From Cognatilysobacter tabacisoli (GTDB lineage: Bacteria > Pseudomonadota > Gammaproteobacteria > Xanthomonadales > Xanthomonadaceae): a stretch of 64,000 nucleotides of DNA. The position numbers were made by a program, and so were the translations under genes. The number at the start of each line of letters is the position of its first letter. Positions within the stretch are counted from its first letter, which is position 1. A model generated the notes under the pieces. It ran no database searches and was not told the origin of the DNA. It saw only the letters and a list, made by a program, of their open reading frames with translations. The stretch spans positions 1 to 64,000 of the forward strand of contig NZ_QXJI01000001.1 of the NCBI RefSeq assembly GCF_003586305.1. The letters are read 5' to 3'. Positions 1-7,330 of the stretch are shown piece by piece.

Positions 1-50
1 GCTGCAAGAGCGAGCGTAACCGCCGCACCGAGCTGAACGTGCAGAACTAA
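1..50 (+). CDS. C-terminus of an OmpA-family outer-membrane protein (partial)
   Basis: Only the last 15 codons and a TAA stop (48-50) lie in the window. The peptide ends ERNRRTELNVQN, which resembles the end of OmpA/MotB-type peptidoglycan-binding domains, where an NRR motif followed by a hydrophobic strand is typical. A strong hairpin terminator follows about 40 bp downstream, so this is the last gene of its transcript. The family call rests on a dozen residues and is moderate; the N-terminus and any repeats are outside the window. Confidence 0.55.
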   Translation, partial: CKSERNRRTELNVQN

Positions 51-90
51 GCGACACGCGCGGACGTTCGTGTCCGCCGGCAACACCCGA

Positions 91-121
91 AGCCCGGCCT
101 CGTGCCGGGCTTCGTCTTTTT
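91..121 (+). terminator. Rho-independent terminator after the OmpA-type gene
   Basis: Perfect 8-bp stem (91-98 with 104-111), 5-nt loop, then a T-rich run (TCGTCTTTTT). A similar GCCGGGC core recurs in the stem-loop at 32383-32407. Confidence 0.8.
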
Positions 122-334
122 CGGGTCTGCCTGTGGGCGCCGGTGAATCGGGTAAGGTGCGCGCATGCGCGGCGTAAACGTGCTGCAACGCACACTGCTT
201 GGCCAATCCACGCCGCATCTCGCGCAAGCCGTAAAAGTTTCGTCAGGGATTGCGCAGTGCTTCACCTTTTCCCGGCTGGGCGACCGCGTGCCGGCTTCCT
301 ACACTCGCTGCTACCAAACGGGGGAGATCACACC

Positions 335-856
335 ATGCGTCGCATCACCATCACCGCCGCGCTGCTGCTCGCGCCAGCCCTTGCCGCCGCCCAGGACCCG
401 TGCGCCGACCTCGCGCGGCAGGGTCAGCAGCGGGCCGCCGTCGGCGCTTCGGTCGCACCGGAACTGACCGCGCCGCGCGCCAACCTCGGCGCCCCGACCG
501 GCGTGCTCGCCCAAGCGCTCGACGAGGCCCAGACCGCCGACAGCGTGCTGCTGCGCATGCGCTTCGAGAAGTGCCAGGCGGTCGCCGCCGGCCCGAAGCC
601 GGCGACGGCCACGACCGCGTCGGCAACCGCGCCGGCGGCGGTCAGCCCGAACGACCCGGCCGCCTACAAGCCCAAGACCGCGCACGACAACACGCCGTGG
701 CGTTTCGACATGAGCCAGAACGGCAAGCGCATGACGGCCGAGGAGTTCGACGCCTGGATGAAGGCGCGCGGCGTGCGCGTTGCCAAGGGCGCACCGAAGC
801 CTGCGGCCGCTCCGGTGCCGACGCCGGCGCCGGCCGAAGCGCCCAAGGGCAACTGA
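335..856 (+). CDS. Small exported protein with C-terminal RFDMxQNGKRM motif (unknown function)
   Basis: The 173-residue product has a clear signal peptide ending near ALAAAQ, so it is probably periplasmic or secreted. I do not recognise a named family. Two blocks are shared with the product of 1800-2180: a middle GVLAQA segment followed by a single Cys and VAA, and a C-terminal block WRFDMSQNGKRM-x5-FDAWMKARGVRVA. Low-complexity Ala/Pro tracts separate the blocks and form the C-terminal tail. The ATG at 335 is chosen because GGGGAGA lies 7 nt upstream and the signal peptide starts there; the reading frame stays open further upstream without a ribosome site. A hairpin terminator follows at 916-940. 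Its paralogue lies beyond the next gene. Function unknown. Confidence 0.75.
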   Translation: MRRITITAALLLAPALAAAQDPCADLARQGQQRAAVGASVAPELTAPRANLGAPTGVLAQALDEAQTADSVLLRMRFEKCQAVAAGPKPATATTASATAPAAVSPNDPAAYKPKTAHDNTPWRFDMSQNGKRMTAEEFDAWMKARGVRVAKGAPKPAAAPVPTPAPAEAPKGN

Positions 857-915
857 TCCCGGCCAATGCCGCCGGCGTCGCCGGCGGTGCCATGTCTTCG
901 AGAGCCTCTCCATTG

Positions 916-940
916 ACGGCCGCGCAAGCGGCCGTTTTCT
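916..940 (+). terminator. Terminator with GCAA tetraloop
   Basis: Perfect 8-bp stem (916-923 with 928-935) closed by a GCAA tetraloop and followed by TTTTCTT-type sequence. It ends the upstream exported-protein gene, only 5-10 nt before the start codon of the pseudouridine synthase. Confidence 0.75.
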
Positions 941-944
941 TACG

Positions 945-1667
945 ATGAGCCCAGCGCCCCGCCACGGCCTCGCCCGCGTGCTGTCCAAGCACGGCATCTG
1001 CTCGCGCACGCAGGCCGCGCAGTGGATCGTCGACGGGCGGGTGCGCGTCGACGGCCAGGTCGTCCGCGACCCCGAGTTCCCGGTCGACCGCGCGCGACAG
1101 CGGGTCGCCGTCGACGGCCGCGATCTCGATGCGGCGCCGCGGCTGTACCTGATGCTCAACAAGCCGCGCGGGCTGGTGACGACCGCCAGCGACGAACGCG
1201 GGCGCGACACGGTATACCGCTGCTTCGACGGGGCCGGGCTGCCGTGGCTCGCGCCGGTCGGTCGGCTCGACAAGGCCAGCGAAGGGCTGCTGCTGTTCTG
1301 CAACGACCCCGAGTGGGCTGCGCGGATCACGGACCCGGCCAGCGGCCCGGACAAGACCTACCACGTGCAGGTCGACACGATCCCGGACGCGCCGTTGCTG
1401 GCGGCGCTCGAATCCGGGCGCGAGGTCGACGGCGAGCCGCTGCGGGCCAAGCGGGTCGAGCTGCTGCGCACGGGCACGCGCAACGCTTGGCTGGCGATCA
1501 CCCTCGACGAGGGCCGCAACCGGCAGATCCGCCGGCTGCTGGCCGCGTTCGACATCGGCGTGCTGCGGCTGATTCGCGTCGGCGTCGGCCGCCTCGCGCT
1601 CGGCACGCTCGCCAAGGGCGAGTGGCGCGCGCTGACGCCGGAAGAGGTCGACGCGCTGCGCGATTGA
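945..1667 (+). CDS. rRNA pseudouridine synthase, RsuA/RluB/E/F family
   Basis: A 240-residue enzyme that isomerises a specific uridine in rRNA. The N-terminus is an S4 RNA-binding domain (ARVLSKHGICSRTQAAQWI). The catalytic domain carries the family signature GRLDKASEGLLL with the catalytic Asp, then KTYHVQV and RNRQIRRL, as expected for RsuA-type enzymes. The substrate (16S U516 or a 23S position) cannot be fixed from sequence alone; the EGLLLF context is closer to RluE/RluF-like members. The ATG at 945 gives the usual S4 start but has no Shine-Dalgarno sequence and sits just after a terminator, so the mRNA leader may be very short. Two paralogous small exported-protein genes flank it. Confidence 0.88.
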   Translation: MSPAPRHGLARVLSKHGICSRTQAAQWIVDGRVRVDGQVVRDPEFPVDRARQRVAVDGRDLDAAPRLYLMLNKPRGLVTTASDERGRDTVYRCFDGAGLPWLAPVGRLDKASEGLLLFCNDPEWAARITDPASGPDKTYHVQVDTIPDAPLLAALESGREVDGEPLRAKRVELLRTGTRNAWLAITLDEGRNRQIRRLLAAFDIGVLRLIRVGVGRLALGTLAKGEWRALTPEEVDALRD

Positions 1668-1677
1668 TGGCGGGCAT

Positions 1678-1736
1678 CACAGTCCGCGCTCCGCGCGCTG
1701 TTCGGCCTGCGCGGACTGTGGCCCCGCGCACTTTTT
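1678..1736 (+). terminator. Inverted repeat with T-run after the pseudouridine synthase
   Basis: 11-bp perfect arms (1678-1688 and 1710-1720) around a 21-nt loop, followed after ten bases by CTTTTTG. The distance between stem and T-run is longer than usual, so termination is likely but not certain. Confidence 0.45.
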
Positions 1737-1799
1737 GCCGCGATCCGCGACGCGGTCGGCCTCCTAGACTCCCGCCCACACAGGGGAAGGGTGGGGACC

Positions 1800-2180
1800 A
1801 TGACCAGACTGCTGCTGGCAGCCGCGATGCTGCTCGTGTTCGATGCTGCGCGCGCGCAAGGGGCCTCGTGTGCGCAGGAGCCGGGGATCGAAACCGCGCC
1901 GCGCGCCGGCGTACTCGCGCAGGCACACGCGCTGGCCGTCCTTGAGGACGACGTGCGGGCGTCGCCGTTCGGTGCGTGCGAGGTCGTCGCGGCCAGCGGC
2001 GATGGGGCCACGCGCCGCACGGCCCGGCGTGCGCGCACGGCCGCGCCGTCGCACCGTTTCGACATGACCCAGAACGGCAAGCGCATGAGCGCCGCCGACT
2101 TCGACAAGTGGATGAAGGCCCGCGGCATCCGCGTGGCCACCGGGAAGCCGGCCAAGCCGAAGCCGAAGCCGAAGCGCTAG
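1800..2180 (+). CDS. Small exported protein, paralogue of the 335-856 product
   Basis: A 126-residue product with a signal peptide (MTRLLLAAAMLLV, cleavage near ARAQG). It repeats the C-terminal motif of the gene at 335: HRFDMTQNGKRM-x5-FDKWMKARGIRVATG, and the shorter GVLAQA block plus a Cys followed by VVAA. The tail is a PKPKPKPKR repeat, strongly basic. The ATG at 1800 is preceded by GGGAAGGGTGGGG; a GTG nine bases upstream is possible but overlaps the ribosome site. The gene ends 4 bp inside the end of the opposite-strand HNH gene. Function unknown; the conserved 30-residue C-terminal block probably is the functional unit. Confidence 0.75.
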   Translation: MTRLLLAAAMLLVFDAARAQGASCAQEPGIETAPRAGVLAQAHALAVLEDDVRASPFGACEVVAASGDGATRRTARRARTAAPSHRFDMTQNGKRMSAADFDKWMKARGIRVATGKPAKPKPKPKR

Positions 2181-2581
2181 TCGCGGACCTCGCCCGGTTC
2201 GCGCGGCACGGCCCAGCGTTCCAGCCGCCGTGCCAGCAGGGCGGCCACGACCTCGCGGGCGCGCTCGTCGTTCGGGCCGCGCGCGTCCGGCCCCTTGCCC
2301 TTGTCGTGGTTGCAGCCGGCGCAGGCCAGCGCGAGGTTGCGCGCGTCGTTCGCGGCGTCGCCGACTTCGCGCGTCAGCGCGGCTGCGGCGCGCTTGCCGA
2401 ACCACGCCTGCGGGACGACATGTTCGAGTGTCCCGTGGCCGAGCGGCGTGCCGTCGGCGTCGAACTCCAGCGTCGAGCGGCAGTGCAGGCAGCGCGTCCG
2501 CCAGCGGCCGTCGGCCCGCAGCGCCGCTTCGGCGTCGTGCGCGAGCGCGAGCAGGAACAGCCGCCGCAGCGCCGGCCGCAT
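2177..2581 (-). CDS. HNH endonuclease domain protein
   Basis: A 134-residue protein whose central part is a classical HNH fold: CLHC, then LEHVVPQAW with the catalytic His, DARNLALACAGCNHDKG with the Asn and the second zinc-binding CxxC pair. HNH proteins of this size cut or nick DNA; the target here is unknown. It starts 10 bp downstream of kbl on the same strand, so it probably sits at the end of the tdh-kbl transcript, although nothing links its function to threonine. The start at 2581 gives the shortest sensible N-terminus; longer frames read through kbl. No restriction or modification partner is nearby. Confidence 0.75.
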   Translation of the reverse strand: MRPALRRLFLLALAHDAEAALRADGRWRTRCLHCRSTLEFDADGTPLGHGTLEHVVPQAWFGKRAAAALTREVGDAANDARNLALACAGCNHDKGKGPDARGPNDERAREVVAALLARRLERWAVPREPGEVRD

Positions 2582-2591
2582 CGGGCTGGGC

Positions 2592-3794
2592 TCAGCCCGG
2601 GATGACGCCGAGCTCCCGGCCGATCCGCACGAACGCATCGATCGCGCGGTCCAGGTGCGCGCGCGTGTGCGCGGCGGAGATCTGCGTGCGGATGCGCGCC
2701 TGTCCCTTCGGCACGACCGGGAAGAAGAACCCGATCGCATAGATGCCCTCTTCGAGCAGGCGCTGGGCGAACCGCTGGGCCAGCGGCGCGTCGTACAGCA
2801 TCACCGGGCTGATCGGGTGCACGCCCGGCTTCACGTCGAAGCCGGCCGCGGTCATGCGCTCGCGGAAGTAGGCGGTGTTGTCGGCCAGCTGCGCGCGCAG
2901 GTCGCCGGCCGCGGCCAGCATCTCGAACGCCTTGATGCCGGCGGCGACCACGTGCGGCGGCAGCGAGTTCGAGAACAGGTACGGACGCGAGCGCTGGCGC
3001 AGCAGCTCGATGACTTCCTTCTTCGCGGTCGTGAAGCCGCCGAGCGCGCCGCCCATCGCCTTGCCGAGCGTGCCGGTGAAGATGTCGATCCGGTCCATCA
3101 CGCCCTTGACCTCGGCCGAGCCGCGGCCGGTCGCGCCGAGGAATCCGGTCGCGTGGCACTCGTCGATGTGCACCAGCGCACCGTACTTGCGCGCCAGCGC
3201 CGTGATCTCGTCGAGCGGGGCGATGAATCCGTCCATCGAGAACACGCCGTCGGACGTGATCATGATCGTGCGCGCGCCGTCGGCCTTGGCCTGCTGCAGC
3301 TGCCTCTCGAGGTCGGCCATGTCGCAGTTGGCGTAGCGGTAGCGCTTGGCCTTGCACAGGCGCACGCCGTCGATGATCGAGGCGTGGTTCAGCGCGTCGG
3401 AGATGATCGCGTCGTGCTCGTCGAGCAGCGGCTCGAACAGGCCGCCGTTGGCGTCGAAGCATGCGGCGTAGAGGATCGTGTCCTCGGTGCCGAAGAAGTC
3501 GGCGATCGTCTGCTCGAGCTGCTTGTGCAGGTCCTGCGTGCCGCAGATGAAACGCACCGACGCCATGCCGAAGCCATGGGTGTCGAGCGCGTCCTTGGCC
3601 GCGGCGATGATGTCCGGATGGTCGGCCAGGCCCAGGTAATTGTTGGCGCAGAAGTTCAGCACCGTGCGGCCGTCGGCGAGGGTGATTTCCGCCGACTGCG
3701 GGCTGGTGATGATGCGCTCGGACTTGAACAGGCCGGCATCGCGGATTTCGTCGAGCGTGTCGCGGTAGCGCGCCGTCAGGCTGGAGTCGCTCAT
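2592..3794 (-). CDS. kbl: 2-amino-3-ketobutyrate CoA ligase (glycine C-acetyltransferase)
   Basis: A 400-residue PLP enzyme of the alpha-oxoamine synthase family. It cleaves 2-amino-3-ketobutyrate with CoA to glycine and acetyl-CoA, the second step of threonine degradation. Visible features are the N-terminal [10 protein letters not shown], the substrate/PLP-site [16 protein letters not shown], and [10 protein letters not shown] carrying the PLP-binding lysine. Length matches the E. coli enzyme closely. It begins 5 bp after the stop of tdh and is clearly co-transcribed with it from the promoter upstream of tdh. Confidence 0.96.
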   Translation of the reverse strand: MSDSSLTARYRDTLDEIRDAGLFKSERIITSPQSAEITLADGRTVLNFCANNYLGLADHPDIIAAAKDALDTHGFGMASVRFICGTQDLHKQLEQTIADFFGTEDTILYAACFDANGGLFEPLLDEHDAIISDALNHASIIDGVRLCKAKRYRYANCDMADLERQLQQAKADGARTIMITSDGVFSMDGFIAPLDEITALARKYGALVHIDECHATGFLGATGRGSAEVKGVMDRIDIFTGTLGKAMGGALGGFTTAKKEVIELLRQRSRPYLFSNSLPPHVVAAGIKAFEMLAAAGDLRAQLADNTAYFRERMTAAGFDVKPGVHPISPVMLYDAPLAQRFAQRLLEEGIYAIGFFFPVVPKGQARIRTQISAAHTRAHLDRAIDAFVRIGRELGVIPG

Positions 3795-3799
3795 CGCGT

Positions 3800-4837
3800 T
3801 CAATTCCACGACAGCACGACCTTGCCGGCCTTGCCCGATTCCATCAGCTCGAAGCCCGTCTGGAACTCGTCGATCGGCATCTGGTGGGTCAGCACCTTCT
3901 GCAGCGGGAAGCCGCTGAGGACGAGCTGGGTCATCTTGTACCAGGTCTCGTACATCTTCCGGCCGTAGATGCCGTGCAGGGTCAGGCCCTTGAAGATGAT
4001 CTTGTCCCAGTCCGCGCCGGCGCCCTTGGGCATGATGCCGAGCATCGCGATCTTGCCGCCGTGGTACATGCAGTCGAGCATGTCGTTGAACGCGCGCGGG
4101 TTGCCGGACATCTCCAGGCCGACGTCGAAGCCCTCCATGTGCAGGTCCTTCATCACGTCCTTCAGCGACGTGTTGGACACGTTGACCACGCGTGTGGCGC
4201 CCATGTCGGCGGCGAGCTTGAGCCGGAAGTCGTTGACGTCGGTGACCACGACGTTGCGCGCGCCGATGTGCTTGCAGATGCCGGCGGCGATGATGCCGAT
4301 CGGGCCGGCGCCGGTGATCAGCACGTCCTCTCCGACCACGTCGAACTCCAGCGCGCAGTGCGCGGCGTTGCCGTAGGGGTCGAAGAACGCGGCGAGTTCG
4401 CTCGGGATCTGGTCCGGGATCGGCCACAGGTTGCTGGCCGGCATCACGATGTATTCGGCGAACGCGCCGTCGCGGTTGACGCCGATGCCGACCGTGTTCG
4501 GGCACAGGTGCTGGCGGCCGGCGCGGCAGTTGCGGCAGTGGCCGCAGACGATGTGGCCCTCGGCTGACACGCGCTGGCCGAGCCGGTAGCCGGTCACGCC
4601 GGCGCCGAGCTCGACCACGCGGCCGACGAACTCGTGGCCAATCACCAGGCCCGGCTTGATCGTGCGCTGGCTCCACTCGTCCCACAGGTAGATGTGCAGG
4701 TCGGTGCCGCAGATCGCGGTCTTCTCCAGCTTGACCAGCACCTCGTTCGGCCCCGGCGTCGGCACCGGCACCTGTTCCATCCAGATGCCCTTGGTGGCTT
4801 CGCGCTTGACCAGCGCCTTCATCAACGTTTCGGTCAT
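3800..4837 (-). CDS. tdh: L-threonine 3-dehydrogenase
   Basis: A 345-residue zinc-dependent alcohol dehydrogenase that oxidises threonine to 2-amino-3-ketobutyrate with NAD. The catalytic-zinc segment [15 protein letters not shown], the structural-zinc cluster [15 protein letters not shown] and the nucleotide-binding [13 protein letters not shown] are all present. The start at 4837 (MTETLMKAL) is five codons upstream of the MKAL that is the usual Tdh N-terminus; either could be used, and neither has a strong ribosome site. First gene of tdh-kbl-HNH; a TATAAT box lies about 48 nt upstream. Confidence 0.96.
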   Translation of the reverse strand: MTETLMKALVKREATKGIWMEQVPVPTPGPNEVLVKLEKTAICGTDLHIYLWDEWSQRTIKPGLVIGHEFVGRVVELGAGVTGYRLGQRVSAEGHIVCGHCRNCRAGRQHLCPNTVGIGVNRDGAFAEYIVMPASNLWPIPDQIPSELAAFFDPYGNAAHCALEFDVVGEDVLITGAGPIGIIAAGICKHIGARNVVVTDVNDFRLKLAADMGATRVVNVSNTSLKDVMKDLHMEGFDVGLEMSGNPRAFNDMLDCMYHGGKIAMLGIMPKGAGADWDKIIFKGLTLHGIYGRKMYETWYKMTQLVLSGFPLQKVLTHQMPIDEFQTGFELMESGKAGKVVLSWN

Positions 4838-4884
4838 GGGAATGGTTGCCGTCGAGGCCGCGCGGGCCGGGAAAGAGGTGCGGA

Positions 4885-4890
4885 ATTATA
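4885..4890 (-). promoter_or_regulatory. Perfect -10 box upstream of tdh
   Basis: TATAAT on the minus strand, about 48 nt upstream of the tdh start, in otherwise very GC-rich DNA. No canonical -35 is seen. Confidence 0.5.
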
Positions 4891-4982
4891 CGCCCCGGCC
4901 CGGTGGCGGCCCCGCGCGCGGTTTGCCGCGGCCGGGCGGCTTCGCCTAAGGTCGCGACTCCCTACGCTTGCCCCGGACGTCC

Positions 4983-7142
4983 ATGCGCCACCGTCTGTTT
5001 GCCGTACCGCTGCTGCTCGCCTGCGCCGTCGCCCACGCCGACGAGGGCATGTGGATGCCGTCGCAGCTGCCCGACATCGCCAAGCCGCTGCGCGCCGCCG
5101 GCTTCAAGGGCGACCCGAAGGCCCTGGCCGAACTGGCCGCGCCGCCGATGAACGCCGTGGTGAAGGTCGGCGGCGCGACCGGCGCGTTCGTGTCGAAGGA
5201 CGGCCTGGTGCTGACCAACCACCACGTCGCGTTCGGGGTGATCCAGTACAACTCGGGCAAGCAGCCCGACGGCAGCGTGCGCGACCTGATCGGCAACGGC
5301 TACATCGCCGGTGACCGCGCGGCCGAGCTGGCGGCGAATCCCGACTACCGGGTGCTGGTCACGACCGCGTTCGACAAGGTCACCGACCGCGTGCTCGCCC
5401 ACGCGCGCGGCAAGACCGGGCGCGCGTACTTCGACGCGGTCGACGCCGCGACCAAGGCGATCGTCGCCGAGTGCGAAGCCGACGCCGGCCACCGCTGCAG
5501 CGTGGCGAACATGTACTACGGCACCGACTTCTACCGGATCAAGCAGCTCGAGCTGCGCGACATCCGTCTGGTGTATGCGCCGCCGGAGGCGATCGGCAAC
5601 TACGGCGACGAGGTCGACAACTTCATGTGGCCGCGCCACAGCGGCGACTTCACCCTGCTGCGCGCGTACGTGGGCAGGGACGGCAAGCCGGCCGACTACA
5701 GCCCCGACAACGTGCCGTACGCGCCGCCGGCGCACCTGCAGGTGGCGACCGACCACGTCAAGGCCGGCGACTTCGCGATGCTGGCCGGCTACCCCGGCGT
5801 CACCTATCGCCACCGGATGGCGTCGGAGTTCCGCCAGCAGATCGAGTGGCAGCTGCCGTGGCGGGTGGCGTTCGTCGGCGGCGCGATCGAGGCCATCGAG
5901 GCGGCGGTGAAGGACGATCCGGCCAAGCGGGTGCTGTACGCGTCGGCGATGAACAGCTTCAAGAACACCCTCAAGCGCGCACAGGGCGAGCTCGAAGGCC
6001 TGCGCCGCAACGATGCGCTGACGCTGCGCGCCGCCGACGAGGCCGCGATGCTCGCGTGGCTGCGCACGCAGCCGGACGCGGCGTCGACGCTGGCCGACAT
6101 CGCCGCCGCGCAGGCAGTGCTGGATACCGCGGCGAAGACGCGCGAGCGCGACCAGTGGTTCGCCGGCGCGCGCCCGGTGCTGTTCAACGCCGCCTTGACG
6201 CTGCAGCGGCTCGCCGCCGAGCGGCGCAAGCCGGACGCGCAGCGGCAGACCGGCTTCCAGCAGCGCGACGAGAAGCTGATCGAAGGCGCGCTGAAGCAGG
6301 TGCAGCGGCGCTACCACCCCGACGTCGAACAGGCGCACTGGCGCTACCTGCTGCAGCGCTACTACGCGCTGCCGGGGGACCAGCGCATCGCCGAAGTCGA
6401 GACGCTGTTCGGCAACTCGCTCGCCGCGGCGGAACAGAAGCTCGCAGCGCTGTACGCCGGCACCCGGCTCGGCGACGAGGCGGAGCGGCTGCGCTGGCTG
6501 GCCGCGCCGTCCGACCAGGTGGCGGCTGCCGACGATGCGCTGATGCGCGCCGCCGCCGCGCTGCTGCCGGTCGCACTGCGGCTGGAGGATGCCGACAAGG
6601 CCCGCGACGGCGAGCTGCTGCGCCTGCGGCCGTCGTACATGCGCGCGCTGATCGCCTTCCGGCAGTCGCAGGGGCGCGCGGTCTACCCGGACGCCAATTC
6701 CACGCTGCGCGTCAGCTACGGCCGGGTCAGCCCGATGTCGCCGCGCGACGGCGTCGACTATCGGCCGCTGACGACCGTGGACGGCATCGTCGAGAAGCAC
6801 ACCGGCACCGCGCCGTTCGACGCGCCGGCGCCGCTGCGCGCGGCGATCGCGAAGGGCGATTTCGGCAGCACCGGCGATCCGGCACTGAAGGCGCAGACCG
6901 TCAACCTGCTGACCAACCTCGACACGACCGGCGGCAATTCGGGCTCGCCGGTGCTCGACGCGCGCGGCCGGCTGATCGGCATCAACTTCGACAGCAACTG
7001 GGAGGCGGTCAGCGCGAGCTGGAGCTTCGACCCGCGCTACAAGCGCGCGATCCACGTCGACGCGCGCTACCTGCGCTGGCTGATGGCCAAGGTCTATCCG
7101 GCGCCGCACCTGCTGCGCGAGATGAACCTGCCGGCGGAGTGA
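4983..7142 (+). CDS. S46 family dipeptidyl peptidase, DPP11-type (Ser at specificity position)
   Basis: A 719-residue periplasmic exopeptidase (signal peptide ending AHA) that removes dipeptides from peptide N-termini. S46 features: the N-terminal EGMWMPSQLP, TNHH with the catalytic His81, NYGDEVDNFMWPRH, and GGNSGSP with the nucleophile Ser653. Eighteen residues after that Ser, in FDxNWE, is Ser671. This is the residue that separates Gly-type DPP7 from Arg/Ser-type DPP11, so preference for Asp/Glu at P1 is inferred. A Cys pair present in the neighbouring paralogue near the active His is replaced by Ala65 and Val82. ATG 4983 starts a normal signal peptide. It forms a tandem pair with the DPP7-type gene 188 bp downstream. 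Confidence 0.92.
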   Translation: MRHRLFAVPLLLACAVAHADEGMWMPSQLPDIAKPLRAAGFKGDPKALAELAAPPMNAVVKVGGATGAFVSKDGLVLTNHHVAFGVIQYNSGKQPDGSVRDLIGNGYIAGDRAAELAANPDYRVLVTTAFDKVTDRVLAHARGKTGRAYFDAVDAATKAIVAECEADAGHRCSVANMYYGTDFYRIKQLELRDIRLVYAPPEAIGNYGDEVDNFMWPRHSGDFTLLRAYVGRDGKPADYSPDNVPYAPPAHLQVATDHVKAGDFAMLAGYPGVTYRHRMASEFRQQIEWQLPWRVAFVGGAIEAIEAAVKDDPAKRVLYASAMNSFKNTLKRAQGELEGLRRNDALTLRAADEAAMLAWLRTQPDAASTLADIAAAQAVLDTAAKTRERDQWFAGARPVLFNAALTLQRLAAERRKPDAQRQTGFQQRDEKLIEGALKQVQRRYHPDVEQAHWRYLLQRYYALPGDQRIAEVETLFGNSLAAAEQKLAALYAGTRLGDEAERLRWLAAPSDQVAAADDALMRAAAALLPVALRLEDADKARDGELLRLRPSYMRALIAFRQSQGRAVYPDANSTLRVSYGRVSPMSPRDGVDYRPLTTVDGIVEKHTGTAPFDAPAPLRAAIAKGDFGSTGDPALKAQTVNLLTNLDTTGGNSGSPVLDARGRLIGINFDSNWEAVSASWSFDPRYKRAIHVDARYLRWLMAKVYPAPHLLREMNLPAE

Positions 7143-7330
7143 AGGTCGCGCGCCCGCATCGCGTCATTCAGGCGGTCGATGCGGGCTCGCCTCGGCCATC
7201 GGATCGATGAATCGGACGCCGTCGCCGCGCGGCGCCCCGTGACTTTGGTCATGGGGGCGGGTTGCGGGTCGCCGGCTAGACTCGAAAAGTTTTCGCGGTT
7301 TCCTTTCGTTGCATGCACAGGAGTTCAGCA

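Noticed and set aside
2295-3968. Plus-strand 557-codon frame opposite kbl
   Set aside because: Antisense to the clear kbl gene; composition of a shadow frame.
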